Below, one piece after another: positions 8,360 through 19,103 of a DNA stretch of 64,000 nucleotides; the stretch's first letter is position 1; each line of letters begins with the position of its first letter. Position numbers and translations under genes: made by a program. A model generated the notes under the pieces. The model was not told the DNA's origin, made no database searches, and saw nothing but the letters and a program-made list of their open reading frames with translations. Origin of the DNA: Desulfosporosinus lacus DSM 15449 (GTDB lineage Bacteria > Bacillota > Desulfitobacteriia > Desulfitobacteriales > Desulfitobacteriaceae); assembly GCF_900129935.1 (NCBI RefSeq), contig NZ_FQXJ01000021.1, positions 1 through 64,000 of the forward strand. Reading direction: 5' to 3'.

Positions 8360-8591
8360 CTGTACACAGTTATTATCCTCATTCTGTTGAAAAGCATTGG
8401 TTTATATCCTTTGATGGTGCTTGGTACAGACTTTTCTAAAACCCCATACCGGTATGAATACTCCTTTTAAGTACACAATTCCAAGTTAAGACTTATTTTC
8501 CGCGCATATCCTCTATTAACAATTATTCAGTTTATTCCGTTCGACATAATATTTCGTTTAGTCAAGACCTGGTAACCTAAGTCAGTAGACC

Positions 8592-9974
8592 CTACCAAAG
8601 CAAGTTTTCTAAAGCTTTACGACTAACCTTGATTGCCTCAGCAACAGTTTCTGGTGAAGGGCCGCCTGTAATCTTTCGAGCACGAACGCAATATTCGATT
8701 CCAATCGATCTAAACAGATCCTCTTCAAAAATTGGGGAGAGTTCTTGGTAGTCGCTTAAACTTAAGTCTTCCAAGCCAATTCCTTTTTTGCTGCACTGTA
8801 AAACTATGCGACCGACTAACTCATGAGCTTCCCGGAAGGGTATCCCTTTCTTAGCCATGTAATCTGCTAAATCTGTGGCATTGGTAAACCCGCCTTTTGC
8901 CCCAAAGGCCATCGTGTCTCGATTTACCTGCATAGTCCTTATCATTGGTTCTACAACCAATAAGCATTTTTGAATTGTATCCACTGCATCAAAGACCTGT
9001 TCTTTATCTTCTTGCATATCTTTGTTATAAGCGAGCGGAAGCCCTTTCATAACGGTTAGGAGTGCTACTAAATCACCATAAACGCGTCCGGTTTTTCCCC
9101 TCACTAATTCTGCGACATCAGGATTTTTCTTTTGAGGCATGATACTGGACCCTGTTGAATACCCGTCATCCATCGAGATAAACTGGAATTCTCCGCTGGA
9201 CCAAATAACCAGTTCTTCACACAGTCGGCTCAAATGCATCATGAGGATCGACGCGCTTGCTAAAAATTCCAGCGCAAAATCCCGATCGCTCACTCCGTCG
9301 AGACTGTTTAAGGTGACTCCATCTAATCCCAGTTCTATGGCCACTTGCTCTCGGTCAAGTGGAAACGTCGTTCCAGCCATAGCGCCTGAACCCAGTGGGG
9401 ATATATTTAACCGTTTCCGTGTATCTTTAAGTCGACCCAAGTCACGTAAAAACATTTGCACGTAGGCCATCAGATGATGCGCCAGCGTAATAGGCTGTGC
9501 CTTTTGCAAATGAGTATACCCAGGCATCCATGTTTCAAGATGCTCTTCTGATAATAGGAGAAGAGTTTGAATTAGCTGTTCTGCCAGGTTCTTAGTTTGG
9601 TCGATTTCACTTTTTAAAAAGAGTCTTAAATCTAAAGCAACCTGATCATTTCGACTGCGTCCCGTATGCAGTTTTTTTCCTACGGGCCCAATCCGCTCGG
9701 TTAAAAGCTTTTCGACATTCATGTGGATGTCTTCTGCACCAATCTCAAACTCAACTTTTCCCGCTTGAATGTCTTCTAGTATTCCAGTCAACCCCTGTAT
9801 CAATTGGTTTGCTTCCACTTCAGAGATAACTCCGACCGTCCCAAGCATTCTTGCATGGGCTATACTTCCTTGAATATCTTGTTTGTACAGGCGTTGATCG
9901 AAACGAATTGAGGAATGAAAGTCTTCCACCAATCCCTCTGTACTTTTTTCAAAACGTCCGCCCCAAAGCTTCAC
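8592..9974 (-). CDS. argH: Argininosuccinate lyase
   Basis: ArgH cleaves argininosuccinate to arginine and fumarate, the last step of arginine synthesis. The 460-residue protein begins KLWGGRFEK, has the TGRSRNDQ motif and the fumarase-superfamily signature GSSIMPQKKNPD. Length is normal. The start is GTG at 9974, placed by AAAGGGAGA a few bases upstream; an upstream ATG (9992) would put the ribosome binding site inside the gene. It is the third gene of argF-argG-argH, 85 nt after argG and behind a hairpin that may attenuate its expression. Confidence 0.96.
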   Translation of the reverse strand: MKLWGGRFEKSTEGLVEDFHSSIRFDQRLYKQDIQGSIAHARMLGTVGVISEVEANQLIQGLTGILEDIQAGKVEFEIGAEDIHMNVEKLLTERIGPVGKKLHTGRSRNDQVALDLRLFLKSEIDQTKNLAEQLIQTLLLLSEEHLETWMPGYTHLQKAQPITLAHHLMAYVQMFLRDLGRLKDTRKRLNISPLGSGAMAGTTFPLDREQVAIELGLDGVTLNSLDGVSDRDFALEFLASASILMMHLSRLCEELVIWSSGEFQFISMDDGYSTGSSIMPQKKNPDVAELVRGKTGRVYGDLVALLTVMKGLPLAYNKDMQEDKEQVFDAVDTIQKCLLVVEPMIRTMQVNRDTMAFGAKGGFTNATDLADYMAKKGIPFREAHELVGRIVLQCSKKGIGLEDLSLSDYQELSPIFEEDLFRSIGIEYCVRARKITGGPSPETVAEAIKVSRKALENLLW

Positions 9975-10017
9975 GTTACATCTCCCTTTCATCTATTGTA
10001 TTACTCCATTTAGTACT

Positions 10018-10044
10018 AAAAAGAAAGCGCCGGGTGCCGGCGCT
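10018..10044 (-). terminator. Hairpin terminator or attenuator between argG and argH
   Basis: An 8-bp GC-rich perfect stem (AGCGCCGG/CCGGCGCT, 3-nt loop) is followed on the minus strand by TTCTTTTT. It lies 16 nt beyond the argG stop and 43 nt before the argH start. It should cause partial termination, lowering argH relative to argG, unless argH has its own promoter. Confidence 0.75.
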
Positions 10045-10059
10045 ACTCTTTCACTGCTC

Positions 10060-11268
10060 TTATTTACGCAACCCTGATTCTTTCTCCATTAAAGCTCTTA
10101 CTTTAAGTGGCAACCCGAAGAGGTTAATAAAGCCTCCCGCATCTTTTTGATCATACACACCATCTTCTCCAAAGGTTGCATATGCCTCATTATAGAGAGA
10201 ATAAGGAGATTTCACACCTGCTAAAGTGCAGTTTCCTTTGTATAATTTCACCCGTACTGTCCCTGTAACATTTTTCTGGGTCACATTAACAAAGGCATCC
10301 AAGGCTTCGCGCAACGGAGAATACCACACTCCATCATACACGATTTCAGCATATTTTAAAGCAATTTGTTCTTTATAATGGAGCGTTAAGCGATCAAGCG
10401 TGAGACGTTCCAGCGCTTGGTGAGCCATATAGAGAATCGTTCCGCCTGGAGTCTCATAGACACCGCGCGATTTCATGCCCACAAGCCGATTTTCAACCAT
10501 ATCAACGATTCCGACCCCATTTTTGCCGCCTAGTTCGTTGAGGGTTTCCAATAAAGCTACAGGGGCGATTTTCTGGCCATTCAAAGATGTAGGAACCCCT
10601 TGTTCAAATCCCAGTTCGAGATAGGTTGCCTCATCTGGTGCATCCTCGGGAGAAACTCCTAATAAATATAAGTCACGTTTTGGTTCATTCCAAGGATCTT
10701 CTAAATCCCCTCCCTCGTGGCTTAAATGCCAAAGGTTGCGGTCCATGCTATACGGACGGTCCTTAGTCACTGGAACAGGAATTCCACGTGCTTGGGCATA
10801 GTCAATGCAATCCTCGCGAGACTTGAGATCCCAAATCCGCCATGGTGCAATGATCTCCAAGTCTGGATTAAGCGCTTTGACACTCAGTTCAAAACGGACT
10901 TGGTCATTCCCCTTGCCTGTTGCTCCATGGGCAATCGCCACCGCGCCTTCCTTTGCCGCGATTTCTACTAAACGACGAGCAATCAACGGACGGGCAAACG
11001 AGGTCCCTAAGAGATAGCTTCCTTCATAAACTGCTCCAGCCTTTAGCGTTGGAAAAATAAACTCCGTAAGAAATTCCTCTCTCAGATCTTCTATATACAG
11101 TTTGCTTGCACCGCTTTTAATCGCCTTTTCCTGTAGGGGAGCCAGCTCTTCTCCTTGCCCAAGATCAGCGGCCATAGCAATCACTTCATACCCATATGTC
11201 TCCTTAAGCCAAGGAATAATAATGGAAGTATCTAATCCCCCGGAATACGCTAAAACAACTTTTTTCAT
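10060..11268 (-). CDS. argG: Argininosuccinate synthase
   Basis: ArgG ligates citrulline and aspartate with ATP to form argininosuccinate. The 402-residue protein has the ATP PP-loop AYSGGLDTS (8-16) and the [12 protein letters not shown] block that binds citrulline/aspartate. Length matches the family. The ATG follows GGGAG at normal spacing. It lies 113 nt after argF; the gap contains an AT-rich palindromic stretch (GTATAGTATAC) but no clear ARG box, so I assume it is read from the argF promoter. Confidence 0.96.
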   Translation of the reverse strand: MKKVVLAYSGGLDTSIIIPWLKETYGYEVIAMAADLGQGEELAPLQEKAIKSGASKLYIEDLREEFLTEFIFPTLKAGAVYEGSYLLGTSFARPLIARRLVEIAAKEGAVAIAHGATGKGNDQVRFELSVKALNPDLEIIAPWRIWDLKSREDCIDYAQARGIPVPVTKDRPYSMDRNLWHLSHEGGDLEDPWNEPKRDLYLLGVSPEDAPDEATYLELGFEQGVPTSLNGQKIAPVALLETLNELGGKNGVGIVDMVENRLVGMKSRGVYETPGGTILYMAHQALERLTLDRLTLHYKEQIALKYAEIVYDGVWYSPLREALDAFVNVTQKNVTGTVRVKLYKGNCTLAGVKSPYSLYNEAYATFGEDGVYDQKDAGGFINLFGLPLKVRALMEKESGLRK

Positions 11269-11381
11269 TTCTAATCTCCCTCTTTATTAAAGTAAATGTC
11301 CAAGTATTGTGTATAGTATACTACTATACTTTTTAGATTACACGCAAGTCATCCAGAAATCTAAAGCTAATGAGAAATACA

Positions 11382-12329
11382 TTAAGCCATAACTAACGCC
11401 ATGATCGCTTTTTGAGCGTGCAGACGGTTTTCTGCCTCGTCAAAGACGACGGATTGGGCTCCTTCAATTACATCCTCCGTAATCTCCTCACCACGGTGAG
11501 CAGGGAGACAATGCAACACAATAGCAGATTGATTGGCCCGTTTCAGCGAATCTGAATTAATCTGATAGCCTTTAAAAGCCTCCATACGTTCCTTTGCCTC
11601 AGCTTCTTGACCCATACTTGCCCAAACATCCGTGTAAAGCACATCGGCCCCTTTTACCGCTTCTGAGGGATCATCTACAACTTCTACTAAACCACCGTTA
11701 TCCTTGGCATCAGCTTGAGCCTTGGCAATAATTAGTGGATCGGGCTTATAACCCTGAGGAGAAGCGATGACAACATGCAATCCCATCTTGGCACCGCCAA
11801 ACATTAGAGAATGAGCCATATTGTTTCCATCTCCCACGTAGGCAAGCTTCAGGCCCTCTAAGCGACCTTTATGCTCCTGTATTGTCATGAGATCTGCCAA
11901 GACTTGACAAGGGTGAAGCAGGTCTGTAAGTCCATTAATAATCGGAATCGTAGAGAACTCTGCCAACTCTAAGACCTCTTGATGACTAAAGGTTCGAATC
12001 ATAATCCCGTCGACCATCCTGGAAAGAACACGTGCTGTATCAGAAATGGGCTCTCCTCTTCCTAGTTGGATATCCCGTCCACTTAGAAAAAGTGCATGCC
12101 CCCCAAGTTGATACATACCAACCTCAAAAGAAACACGAGTTCGCGTTGATGACTTCGTGAATACCATTCCCAGCGTCTTTCCTTGAAGAATTGGATGAGG
12201 GCGTCCAGCTCTTTGCTCTGCCTTAAGGTCTTTAGCTACATCTAAAATAAAACTTAATTCATCTTGATTGAAATCATGAAGGGAAATAAAGTCCCGTCCT
12301 TTAAATAGTGATTTATCGATTGTTTTCAT
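11382..12329 (-). CDS. argF: Ornithine carbamoyltransferase
   Basis: ArgF transfers the carbamoyl group from carbamoyl phosphate to ornithine, giving citrulline. The 315-residue protein has the carbamoyl phosphate site STRTRVSFE (about 60-68), HPCQ and the ornithine/active-site motif HCLPAHRGEE. Length is normal. AAAGGAG sits about 10 nt before the ATG. It is the first gene of argF-argG-argH and has a strong promoter covered by two ARG boxes immediately upstream. The carbamoyl phosphate is presumably supplied by CarAB from the neighbouring arg operon. Confidence 0.96.
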   Translation of the reverse strand: MKTIDKSLFKGRDFISLHDFNQDELSFILDVAKDLKAEQRAGRPHPILQGKTLGMVFTKSSTRTRVSFEVGMYQLGGHALFLSGRDIQLGRGEPISDTARVLSRMVDGIMIRTFSHQEVLELAEFSTIPIINGLTDLLHPCQVLADLMTIQEHKGRLEGLKLAYVGDGNNMAHSLMFGGAKMGLHVVIASPQGYKPDPLIIAKAQADAKDNGGLVEVVDDPSEAVKGADVLYTDVWASMGQEAEAKERMEAFKGYQINSDSLKRANQSAIVLHCLPAHRGEEITEDVIEGAQSVVFDEAENRLHAQKAIMALVMA

Positions 12330-12350
12330 ATTGCACCCACTCCTTTAATA

Positions 12351-12385
12351 TGAATTATTATACAAGGCCATGTATAATAATTCAA
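12351..12385 (-). promoter_or_regulatory. argF promoter with double ARG box (ArgR operator)
   Basis: On the minus strand, -35 TTGAAT (12380-12385), a 17-bp spacer and -10 TATAAT (12357-12362) form a near-consensus promoter. It is overlaid by a perfect 14-bp inverted repeat, TGAATTATTATACA (12351-12364) and TGTATAATAATTCA (12371-12384), 6 bp apart. Each half fits the ARG-box core TGAATnnnnATTCA with one mismatch. A bound ArgR/AhrC repressor would cover the whole promoter. The same design recurs before argC. Confidence 0.85.
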
Positions 12386-12996
12386 TAGCTAAATTCTTTT
12401 TTCCTTAGTCTTATTATCGTAATAATGGTTGGTTGGGTCCATCTTTTAGATGATTATTTTAACTTAACAGCTACGGCTTATCGTTCTTCCAGAAAGCAAT
12501 CATTTCTGGCCGGCAAAAGTCAGTTTATTTAGTCTAGGACAAAAAAGCTCCTTCTGAGACGAACTCCATTACAACTTTATTATATCATCGAGGAGTATTG
12601 CTATATTATTTCAAACTTTTGACCACTTATAACTATCTCCACTAACATTAATGAAAACCTTGTTATTTAAATCTGCAACCATTACTTCGTGTAGCTAACG
12701 AATTGTGACAAAATCTTCTTTATCATTTCTCTATAAGCAATGCATGGGTATGATTAGCAGTTTTCTACAGTTATCTGACTTGAGATAGGTTTTACCTATT
12801 TTATTTGGTAAAACTATGATTTAACCACTAAATGTTGACAGGAAAATCAGAATTGTATAGGCTAATGACAGGAGTAACGAATAAAATACTTATATAATTA
12901 AACCTAGAGAAATCGACAATGAAAGACCTGAAAAATACCTGTTTTATATGAAATTATGCCTTCCCTTTTGTTTGAGTAATGATGGAGGTTGACAAC
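12386..12996. other. Intergenic region between argF operon and khtT
   Basis: About 610 bp without a gene. Visible items: a hairpin CCAGAAA/TTTCTGG near 12492-12512 without a T-run, TTGACA at 12835-12840 with only a poor -10 (a weak candidate promoter for khtTU), and GGAGG at 12984-12988, which sets the khtT start. I see no c-di-AMP riboswitch-like conserved core, although K+ transport genes often carry one. Confidence 0.6.
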
Positions 12997-13497
12997 ATGA
13001 AATTAATTAAAGAAATAGATTTACCGGGTATTGGCAAAAAGTTTCAGCTCCAAACCCGCAGCGGAGAAAAGATCGTTATCGTGGTACATGATGACGGACG
13101 AAGGGAAATCTATCATTTTTATCGTGAGGACCCGGATGATTCTATCTCGATGGTAACCTTAGATGACGAAGAATCGCGCAATATAGCCGCTATACTCGGA
13201 GGAATGAATTATCGCCCTAAAGCATTAGAGACTGTGGATGTTGCCTTAGGCGATATGCTTATAGAATGGTACAAAATTGAGCCTGATGCTTATGCTATAG
13301 GAAAAACCATCGGGAATATGCGTATCCGAAAGGATACTGGCGGGACAGTTATTGCAATAGTAGAACATGATCAGAGCAAAATAGTCAATCCCGGTCCCGA
13401 GGCAACCTTTCAAAGCGGCGCTACAGTTGTAATTCTTGGTGAAAAGCACCAGGTTAAAGCGTGTAAAAAACTATTATTTCACGGATGTGTTCAATAA
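12997..13497 (+). CDS. khtT: K+/H+ antiporter regulatory subunit, RCK_C domain
   Basis: This 166-residue cytosolic protein matches KhtT of Bacillus, the regulator of the KhtU cation/proton antiporter. The N-terminal half (1-80) is a KhtT-type domain; the C-terminal half (about 85-165) is an RCK_C domain ending in GATVVILGEKHQV. In Bacillus this domain binds c-di-AMP and opens the antiporter; the same here is inference. I use ATG 12997, which has GGAGG 8 nt upstream, rather than ATG 12979, which precedes that ribosome binding site. It overlaps the antiporter gene by one base. The small khtS gene of Bacillus is absent. Confidence 0.85.
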   Translation: MKLIKEIDLPGIGKKFQLQTRSGEKIVIVVHDDGRREIYHFYREDPDDSISMVTLDDEESRNIAAILGGMNYRPKALETVDVALGDMLIEWYKIEPDAYAIGKTIGNMRIRKDTGGTVIAIVEHDQSKIVNPGPEATFQSGATVVILGEKHQVKACKKLLFHGCVQ

Positions 13498-14726
13498 TGG
13501 AACACTTGATACTGGAAATAGGGCTTGCACTGGCTTTAATTGCGGGTGCAGGAATTCTGGCCGGTAAACTCAGGATTTCTATTGTGCCAATTCTAATTCT
13601 GACTGGCATGGTAGTTGGTCCACAGGCACCTCACATAAGCGTCTTTGACTTTAGATTTATTCAGAGCGCCCCGTTAATTGACTTCATGGGACGTTTAGGT
13701 GTGCTGTTTCTCCTGTTTTCCTTAGGGTTGGAGTTCTCAATTAAACGTCTTTTGACTGCAGGTCCATCCATAATCAGAACCGGGATAATTTATATGGTTA
13801 TTAACTTATCCATAGCTATTATATTTCCTTTACTGTTGGGTTGGCCGGTCAAGGAAATACTTGTTGTGGCAGGGATTATGACTATTTCCTCCAGCGCAAT
13901 TGTAGCGAAAGTAATTGTTGATTTAAAGAGAGCAGCTAATGATGAAACTGAGATCATTTTGGGTTTGATGATGTTTCAAGATGTCTTCGTTGCTATTTAT
14001 TTCTCTGTTGTTTCCGGCCTGGTTCTTGCCGGTTCAACCTCCGTTTCAGAGATAGTAACAAGCGCCCTAATGGCCCTTTTATTTATCGGTGGTTTTTTGT
14101 TCGTGGGGCATAAGTTGGTTCCAAAACTAGACCGTTGGTTGGATATCCCTTCCGACGAAACCTTTATGCTTGTAATTTTTGCTATTTTGGTTTTGGTAGC
14201 GGGTTTTTCCGAAACTTTGCACATTGCTGAAGCCATCGGAGCTTTATTAATTGGTCTGGTTCTGGCAGAAACAGACCATTCCGAACGCATAGAGCATTTA
14301 ATTGTTTCCTTTAGAGATTTCTTTGGTGCCCTTTTCTTCTTTAGTTTTGGTCTAAGTATCGACCCCTTTGCCTTAGGCGGGGCAGTTTGGCCTGCAGTAG
14401 CTGCTGTCATTTTAACCCTTTTAGGCAATGTTGTGTCGGGTGTTTGGGCTGGGCGGAAAGCTAGTCTCTCCTACAGAGCCTCACTCAATATTGGTCTGAC
14501 TATTATTTCGAGGGGTGAGTTTTCTATCATTTTAGCCACTCTTGCGAAAGCAGGCGGATTATTGACTTCGTTGCAACCATTTGCCGCCTTGTATGTTCTT
14601 ATTCTCGCCATACTGGGACCCCTCTTGACGAAGGAATCACGTTGGGTCTATAACCGAATAAGGCCACTCCTGAAATGGCCGCAAATTCCAGATAGAAGAA
14701 AGCTAAGAAAAAATGCAGGTCAATGA
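13497..14726 (+). CDS. khtU: CPA2-family K+(Na+)/H+ antiporter
   Basis: This 409-residue polytopic membrane protein is almost entirely hydrophobic, with about 12 helices and family motifs including FSLGLEFSI, SSSAIVAKVI and FGLSIDP. It fits the CPA2 monovalent cation:proton antiporters and pairs with KhtT directly upstream, so K+ efflux in exchange for protons is the likely role. The ATG overlaps the khtT stop (TAATG), indicating translational coupling; an upstream ATG at 13485 has no better ribosome binding site. The gene ends inside the stem of a bidirectional terminator. The pair lies between two arginine operons with no evident functional link. Confidence 0.85.
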   Translation: MEHLILEIGLALALIAGAGILAGKLRISIVPILILTGMVVGPQAPHISVFDFRFIQSAPLIDFMGRLGVLFLLFSLGLEFSIKRLLTAGPSIIRTGIIYMVINLSIAIIFPLLLGWPVKEILVVAGIMTISSSAIVAKVIVDLKRAANDETEIILGLMMFQDVFVAIYFSVVSGLVLAGSTSVSEIVTSALMALLFIGGFLFVGHKLVPKLDRWLDIPSDETFMLVIFAILVLVAGFSETLHIAEAIGALLIGLVLAETDHSERIEHLIVSFRDFFGALFFFSFGLSIDPFALGGAVWPAVAAVILTLLGNVVSGVWAGRKASLSYRASLNIGLTIISRGEFSIILATLAKAGGLLTSLQPFAALYVLILAILGPLLTKESRWVYNRIRPLLKWPQIPDRRKLRKNAGQ

Positions 14727-14754
14727 GTTCACACTCAATTTGACCTGCATTTTT
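14713..14754. terminator. Bidirectional intrinsic terminator, khtU / carB
   Basis: ATGCAGGTCA and TGACCTGCAT form a stem with inner GAGT/ACTC pairing, A-rich on the left and TTTTT on the right. It overlaps the khtU stop codon and serves convergent khtU (plus) and carB (minus). Confidence 0.85.
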
Positions 14755-14803
14755 CATAATAATACGCTGAGCTTAAAGCCTCTTGTATCCATTAACTATT
14801 CCC

Positions 14804-17800
14804 CTACATAACCAAATACTCCTGTAAAGAAAGCACCTGAGGAGCGGTATTACTCCGTATCTCTTGAAACGCTCGTACAACCGCTTTCGCCGTATCCATT
14901 GACGAGAAACAAGGCACCCCGTGTTCAGCCGCTAACCTCCTCAACAAATAACCCGTTCTCTCCGGGGTTCCTTTAGTGGACGTGCTGAGGATGAAGGAGA
15001 ATTCTCGTTGCCTGATGGCTTCTTGAAGGGCCTCGCTTGCTTCACTTACAACTTCGACTTCTACCCCGCACAGGGCCAAAGCCTTGGCAGTGTCTCCGGT
15101 TCCTTTGACGCCGAACCCTAACTGAGCCAACTGTCGAGCCAGAGTAATAGCTTCTGGACGATCCGTTTCTGCTACGGATACTAAAATATTCCCATCATTA
15201 GGCAACGGAATACGGGAGGCCGCAAAGGCTTTTGCCAACGCATGCCCAAATTGTGTGTCCATCCCTAAGACCTCACCCGTTGATTTCATTTCAGGTCCCA
15301 AGGAGGTTTCGACCTTAGTCAACTTCTCGAAGGAAAAGACAGGGGCCTTTACCACGACGAACGGTACTTCAGGCGCAAGACCATGAGCATAGCCCATTCC
15401 CTTTAAGGTTTTGCCAAGGGCAACTTGCACCGCCAAGTTGACTAAAGGAATCCCAGTGACTTTAGAAAGAATCGGCACTGTACGGCTTGCACGAGGGTTC
15501 ACTTCTAAAACATACACTTTACCTCGCACGACAACAAATTGAATATTGATAAGTCCCCTAATCCCGATTCCTTCTGCCAGACGACAGGTGAAGTCCTCAA
15601 TTTGTTCAATTTCTGCGGGAGTTAAACTCTGGGGAGGATAAACTGCCAGACTGTCCCCCGAGTGGACGCCGGCGCGTTCGATATGCTCCATGATGCCTGC
15701 TATTACAGTTGTCTCTCCGTCTGAAACTGCATCAACTTCGACTTCTTTTCCTTCCAAATACCGATCCACCAAGATTGGATGTTCTTGAGACAGGTTGATC
15801 GCGCGCCTTAAATAATCTTCCAGTTGACCTAAGTTCTCTACCACTTGCATGGCTCGACCTCCGATCACATAGGATGGGCGGACGATCACTGGAAATTCGA
15901 GCTCCTCAGAAATTTTCTTGGCCTGATCAACTGAAGTAACACTTCGTCCTTCAGATTGAGGGATTCCTAGACGGCTTAATAACTCAGCAAAACGCTCTCG
16001 ATCCTCAGCCATATCAATCGCATCAACCGGGGTTCCTAATACTTGAACGCCGGCAAGCTTCAGGCGGCCCGCTAAATTTATAGCCGTCTGTCCTCCAAAT
16101 TGGACTAAGACTCCATCCGCTTTTTCTTTATTCAAGACATGAAGCACGTCTTCAATGGTCAACGGCTCAAAGTACAGTTTATCTGCGATATCAAAATCTG
16201 TGGATACCGTTTCTGGATTATTATTGATCATAATGGCTTCTACACCTGCTTCTTGCAAAGCTGTAAGCGCATGTACAGAGCAATAATCGAACTCAATTCC
16301 TTGCCCAATTCGAATAGGGCCTGAACCTAAAACTACTACTTTTGGGCCAGTACTTACCTTGCCCTCATCCTCTTCCTCATAGCTGGAATAGTAATAAGGG
16401 GTTGCCGAAGCAAACTCTGCTGCACACGTATCAACGGTTTTATAAACCGGAATGATTCCGCAGTCCATACGCATGGCACGAACCGTCTCTTCCGAGCGTC
16501 CCGTAAGCTTGGCAATCGCTAAATCAGAGAACCCTAGAACCTTTGCCAGGCGCAGTAACTCAGTGGTTAATGGTTCATTTTGTAAGCGCTGTTCCAGTAA
16601 AACGAGTTCTTTAATTTTATGCAAATAGAAGGGATCAATCTGGGTGAGCATCTGTACTTCAAGTATAGACCAATCTCGGCGAAACGCTTCGGGAATCGCA
16701 AAAAAACGCTCATGATCTGCCGTAGTAAGTTTGTCTTCAATCTCCATCTCTGTCCAGCCCCCGGAAGCCTTAATCCGAAGACCAACAGTACCAACTTCCA
16801 AAGATCGAGTCGCTTTTAGGAGGGCCGCTTCCAACGTCCGCTCCATCGCCATAACCTCTCCGGTTGCTTTCATTTGCGTACCCAGACGATGATCAGCGGC
16901 AGGAAATTTATCGAAAGGCCATCTGGGGAATTTAACTACCACATAGTCAAGGGCCGGCTCAAAACAAGCACTGGTGTGCCCTGTCACAGGGTTCGTCAAT
17001 TCTGGAAGAGTAAAGCCGACGGACAAAAGAGCAGCCATCTTGGCTATCGGATATCCGGTCGCTTTAGAGGCGAGTGCGCTTGAGCGACTGACCCGAGGAT
17101 TTACTTCAATAACAACATACTCTTTATTTAGCGGATTCAAGGCAAATTGAACATTACACCCTCCGTTAACTCCCAGAGCCCGAATAATCTTTAAGGATGA
17201 GGCACGCAACATCTGATATTCAACATCACTTAAGGTTTGCGACGGGGCAACTACAATACTGTCCCCAGTGTGTATCCCTACCGGGTCGATATTTTCCATA
17301 TTGCAAATCGTAATACAGTTATCTGCCGCGTCTCGCATGACTTCATACTCAATTTCCTTCCAGCCGGCCACACTCCGCTCTACAAGGCATTGCCCAATGG
17401 GGCTGGCTTGCAGCCCTTTCTGCAAAATTTCCTCCAATTGTTTGGCGTTTTTGACAATCCCGCCGCCTGTTCCTCCAAGAGTATAGGCAGGGCGGACAAT
17501 CAGTGGAAAACCTTGCTTACTAGCGAACTCCTCCCCTTCTTCCAGGGTCGTTACAATTACACTTTCAGCCACCGGTTCTCCCAGCGTGAGCATTGTTTCC
17601 TTGAATGCATCTCGATCTTCTGCTTTGTAAATGGTTTCCGAGTCACAGCCTATGAGGTCCACGTTATAATGTTTTAAAAGCCCGCCGCGCTCCAACTCCA
17701 TAGCTAGGTTCAGGCCCGTTTGACCACCTAATGTAGGGAGTAAAGCATCTGGGCGTTCTTTGCTGATAATTCGCTCCAAAATTTCAGGTAACAGGGGTTC

Positions 17801-17998
17801 GATATAGGTAATATCTGCTGTTTGCACATCCGTCATGATGGTTGCTGGATTACTGTTAACCAGTACTACTTCCACCCCTACCTCACGAAGAGCTCTGCAC
17901 GCTTGGGTCCCTGCATAATCAAATTCTGCGGCTTGCCCAATCACTATCGGCCCAGACCCAATGACAAGGACCTTCTTCCACGACGGATTAAGAGGCAT
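14804..17998 (-). CDS. carB: Carbamoyl phosphate synthase large subunit
   Basis: CarB makes carbamoyl phosphate from bicarbonate, ammonia (from CarA) and two ATP. The 1064-residue protein shows the expected duplication: two ATP-grasp halves, each opening with a GSGPIxIGQxxEFDY motif (near residues 13 and 561), then an oligomerisation region between them and a C-terminal MGS-like allosteric domain (about 930-1064). Length is normal. Its ATG overlaps the carA end by 11 nt, so the two subunits are coupled. As the last gene of argC-J-B-D-carA-carB it is probably the arginine-regulated enzyme; a separate pyrimidine enzyme may exist elsewhere. Confidence 0.97.
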   Translation of the reverse strand: MPLNPSWKKVLVIGSGPIVIGQAAEFDYAGTQACRALREVGVEVVLVNSNPATIMTDVQTADITYIEPLLPEILERIISKERPDALLPTLGGQTGLNLAMELERGGLLKHYNVDLIGCDSETIYKAEDRDAFKETMLTLGEPVAESVIVTTLEEGEEFASKQGFPLIVRPAYTLGGTGGGIVKNAKQLEEILQKGLQASPIGQCLVERSVAGWKEIEYEVMRDAADNCITICNMENIDPVGIHTGDSIVVAPSQTLSDVEYQMLRASSLKIIRALGVNGGCNVQFALNPLNKEYVVIEVNPRVSRSSALASKATGYPIAKMAALLSVGFTLPELTNPVTGHTSACFEPALDYVVVKFPRWPFDKFPAADHRLGTQMKATGEVMAMERTLEAALLKATRSLEVGTVGLRIKASGGWTEMEIEDKLTTADHERFFAIPEAFRRDWSILEVQMLTQIDPFYLHKIKELVLLEQRLQNEPLTTELLRLAKVLGFSDLAIAKLTGRSEETVRAMRMDCGIIPVYKTVDTCAAEFASATPYYYSSYEEEDEGKVSTGPKVVVLGSGPIRIGQGIEFDYCSVHALTALQEAGVEAIMINNNPETVSTDFDIADKLYFEPLTIEDVLHVLNKEKADGVLVQFGGQTAINLAGRLKLAGVQVLGTPVDAIDMAEDRERFAELLSRLGIPQSEGRSVTSVDQAKKISEELEFPVIVRPSYVIGGRAMQVVENLGQLEDYLRRAINLSQEHPILVDRYLEGKEVEVDAVSDGETTVIAGIMEHIERAGVHSGDSLAVYPPQSLTPAEIEQIEDFTCRLAEGIGIRGLINIQFVVVRGKVYVLEVNPRASRTVPILSKVTGIPLVNLAVQVALGKTLKGMGYAHGLAPEVPFVVVKAPVFSFEKLTKVETSLGPEMKSTGEVLGMDTQFGHALAKAFAASRIPLPNDGNILVSVAETDRPEAITLARQLAQLGFGVKGTGDTAKALALCGVEVEVVSEASEALQEAIRQREFSFILSTSTKGTPERTGYLLRRLAAEHGVPCFSSMDTAKAVVRAFQEIRSNTAPQVLSLQEYLVM

Positions 17999-19088
17999 AA
18001 CCAGCCCTCCATTCCTGCATTAATCGCGCAAACTCATCAAAAAGATAAAGGGATTCACTCGGTCCAGGCCCTGCTTCCGGATGATATTGAACCGAAAAAA
18101 CAGGTAAATCCCGATGCTTGACGCCTTCCACACTTTGATCATTTAGATTGCGATGGGTTACGTAAAGAGGAGTCTGTCCCAAACTTTCCTCCGAGATGGC
18201 ATAGCCATGATTTTGCGAAGTAATCGTCACTCGTTTGGACTCTAGATCTTGTACGGGTTGATTTCCGCCCCGATGCCCAAACTTCATCTTATAGGTGTCT
18301 CCCCCTAAAGCGAGGGATAAAAGTTGATGTCCCAGGCAAATCCCAAAGATAGGGCGTTTGCCCATCAGCCCTTGAATCGTTTCTATCCCCGTTATGACCT
18401 CCTTAGGGTCCCCTGGTCCATTGGATAGAAAGACTCCATCTGGTTGGAGATTAAGGATCTGCTCTGTAGGGGTTGTATGCGGAACAACTGTCAGACGAAA
18501 CCCGTTTTCTTGCATCGCCTGCAAAATATTCTTCTTAATCCCAAAATCCATGACTACGACATGAAATAATTCCTTCTCGGTTCCGACAGCTGGTAAGGTG
18601 TATTGCTTCGGAGTACTGACCTTAGCCACAACATCGGTTGGAACAGACCACGTTTTCAAGCGGGGGGCCCATTCATTTAATCCCTCTGCCTCGGTGGTAA
18701 TAACACCGCGCAGTACGCCATGCTCTCGAATAATCCGCGTTAAGGCACGGGTATCTATCCCCTTTATTCCTACAACTCCGGATTGCGCCAAGGTCCTGGA
18801 AAGATTCTTTTCCATCTGCCAATGACTGGGATTACGTGCGGACTCTTTTACAATGAACCCTTGGACCTGTGGTTTATCCGATTGGTCATCCACTTTGTTG
18901 ATCCCGTAGTTCCCGATGAGTGGATACGTCATACACACCATTTGTCCAGCATATGATGGATCGGTTAACACCTCTTGATAACCGGTCATTCCAGTGTTAA
19001 AGACGACTTCTCCAAAAGCCTCTCCCGTCGCCCCAAAAGACTCCCCTAATAAAATTTTCCCAGTTTCAAGTATGAGTGCTGCTTTCAT
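17988..19088 (-). CDS. carA: Carbamoyl phosphate synthase small (glutaminase) subunit
   Basis: CarA hydrolyses glutamine and channels ammonia to CarB. The 366-residue protein has the N-terminal CarA domain ([16 protein letters not shown]) and a class I glutamine amidotransferase domain with nucleophile motif GICLGHQLL, and HPEAGPGP carrying the catalytic His-Glu. GAGGAGGG precedes the ATG at 19088. It lies 441 nt after argD; that unusually long gap within the operon is filled by tandem hairpin repeats (19104-19495), so carAB expression may depend on how transcription passes them. Confidence 0.96.
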   Translation of the reverse strand: MKAALILETGKILLGESFGATGEAFGEVVFNTGMTGYQEVLTDPSYAGQMVCMTYPLIGNYGINKVDDQSDKPQVQGFIVKESARNPSHWQMEKNLSRTLAQSGVVGIKGIDTRALTRIIREHGVLRGVITTEAEGLNEWAPRLKTWSVPTDVVAKVSTPKQYTLPAVGTEKELFHVVVMDFGIKKNILQAMQENGFRLTVVPHTTPTEQILNLQPDGVFLSNGPGDPKEVITGIETIQGLMGKRPIFGICLGHQLLSLALGGDTYKMKFGHRGGNQPVQDLESKRVTITSQNHGYAISEESLGQTPLYVTHRNLNDQSVEGVKHRDLPVFSVQYHPEAGPGPSESLYLFDEFARLMQEWRAGYAS

Positions 19089-19103
19089 TCCATCCCTCCT
19101 CGG

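Larger units (their letters stand above)
7932..8591. other. 660-bp intergenic region between pncB and argH
   Basis: No convincing gene lies here; open frames at 7992-8264 and 8227-8439 have no ribosome binding site and no family features. It holds a small hairpin (GCAGGA/TCCTGC near 8036-8050), a bidirectional terminator (8199-8233), a DnaA-box cluster (8265-8359) and a perfect 12-bp palindrome CATACCGGTATG (8445-8456) of unknown use. AATTTCGACCT occurs twice, near 8023 and 8329. Confidence 0.8.

Noticed and set aside
7992-8439. Two plus-strand frames in the pncB-argH gap
   Set aside because: No ribosome binding site, no family pattern, and they run through a terminator and the DnaA boxes.
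8445-8456. CATACCGGTATG as a repressor operator
   Set aside because: A single short palindrome without a nearby promoter or repeat is not enough support.
12386-12996. c-di-AMP riboswitch before khtTU
   Set aside because: I looked for the conserved core expected for K+ transport leaders and saw no convincing match or terminator.
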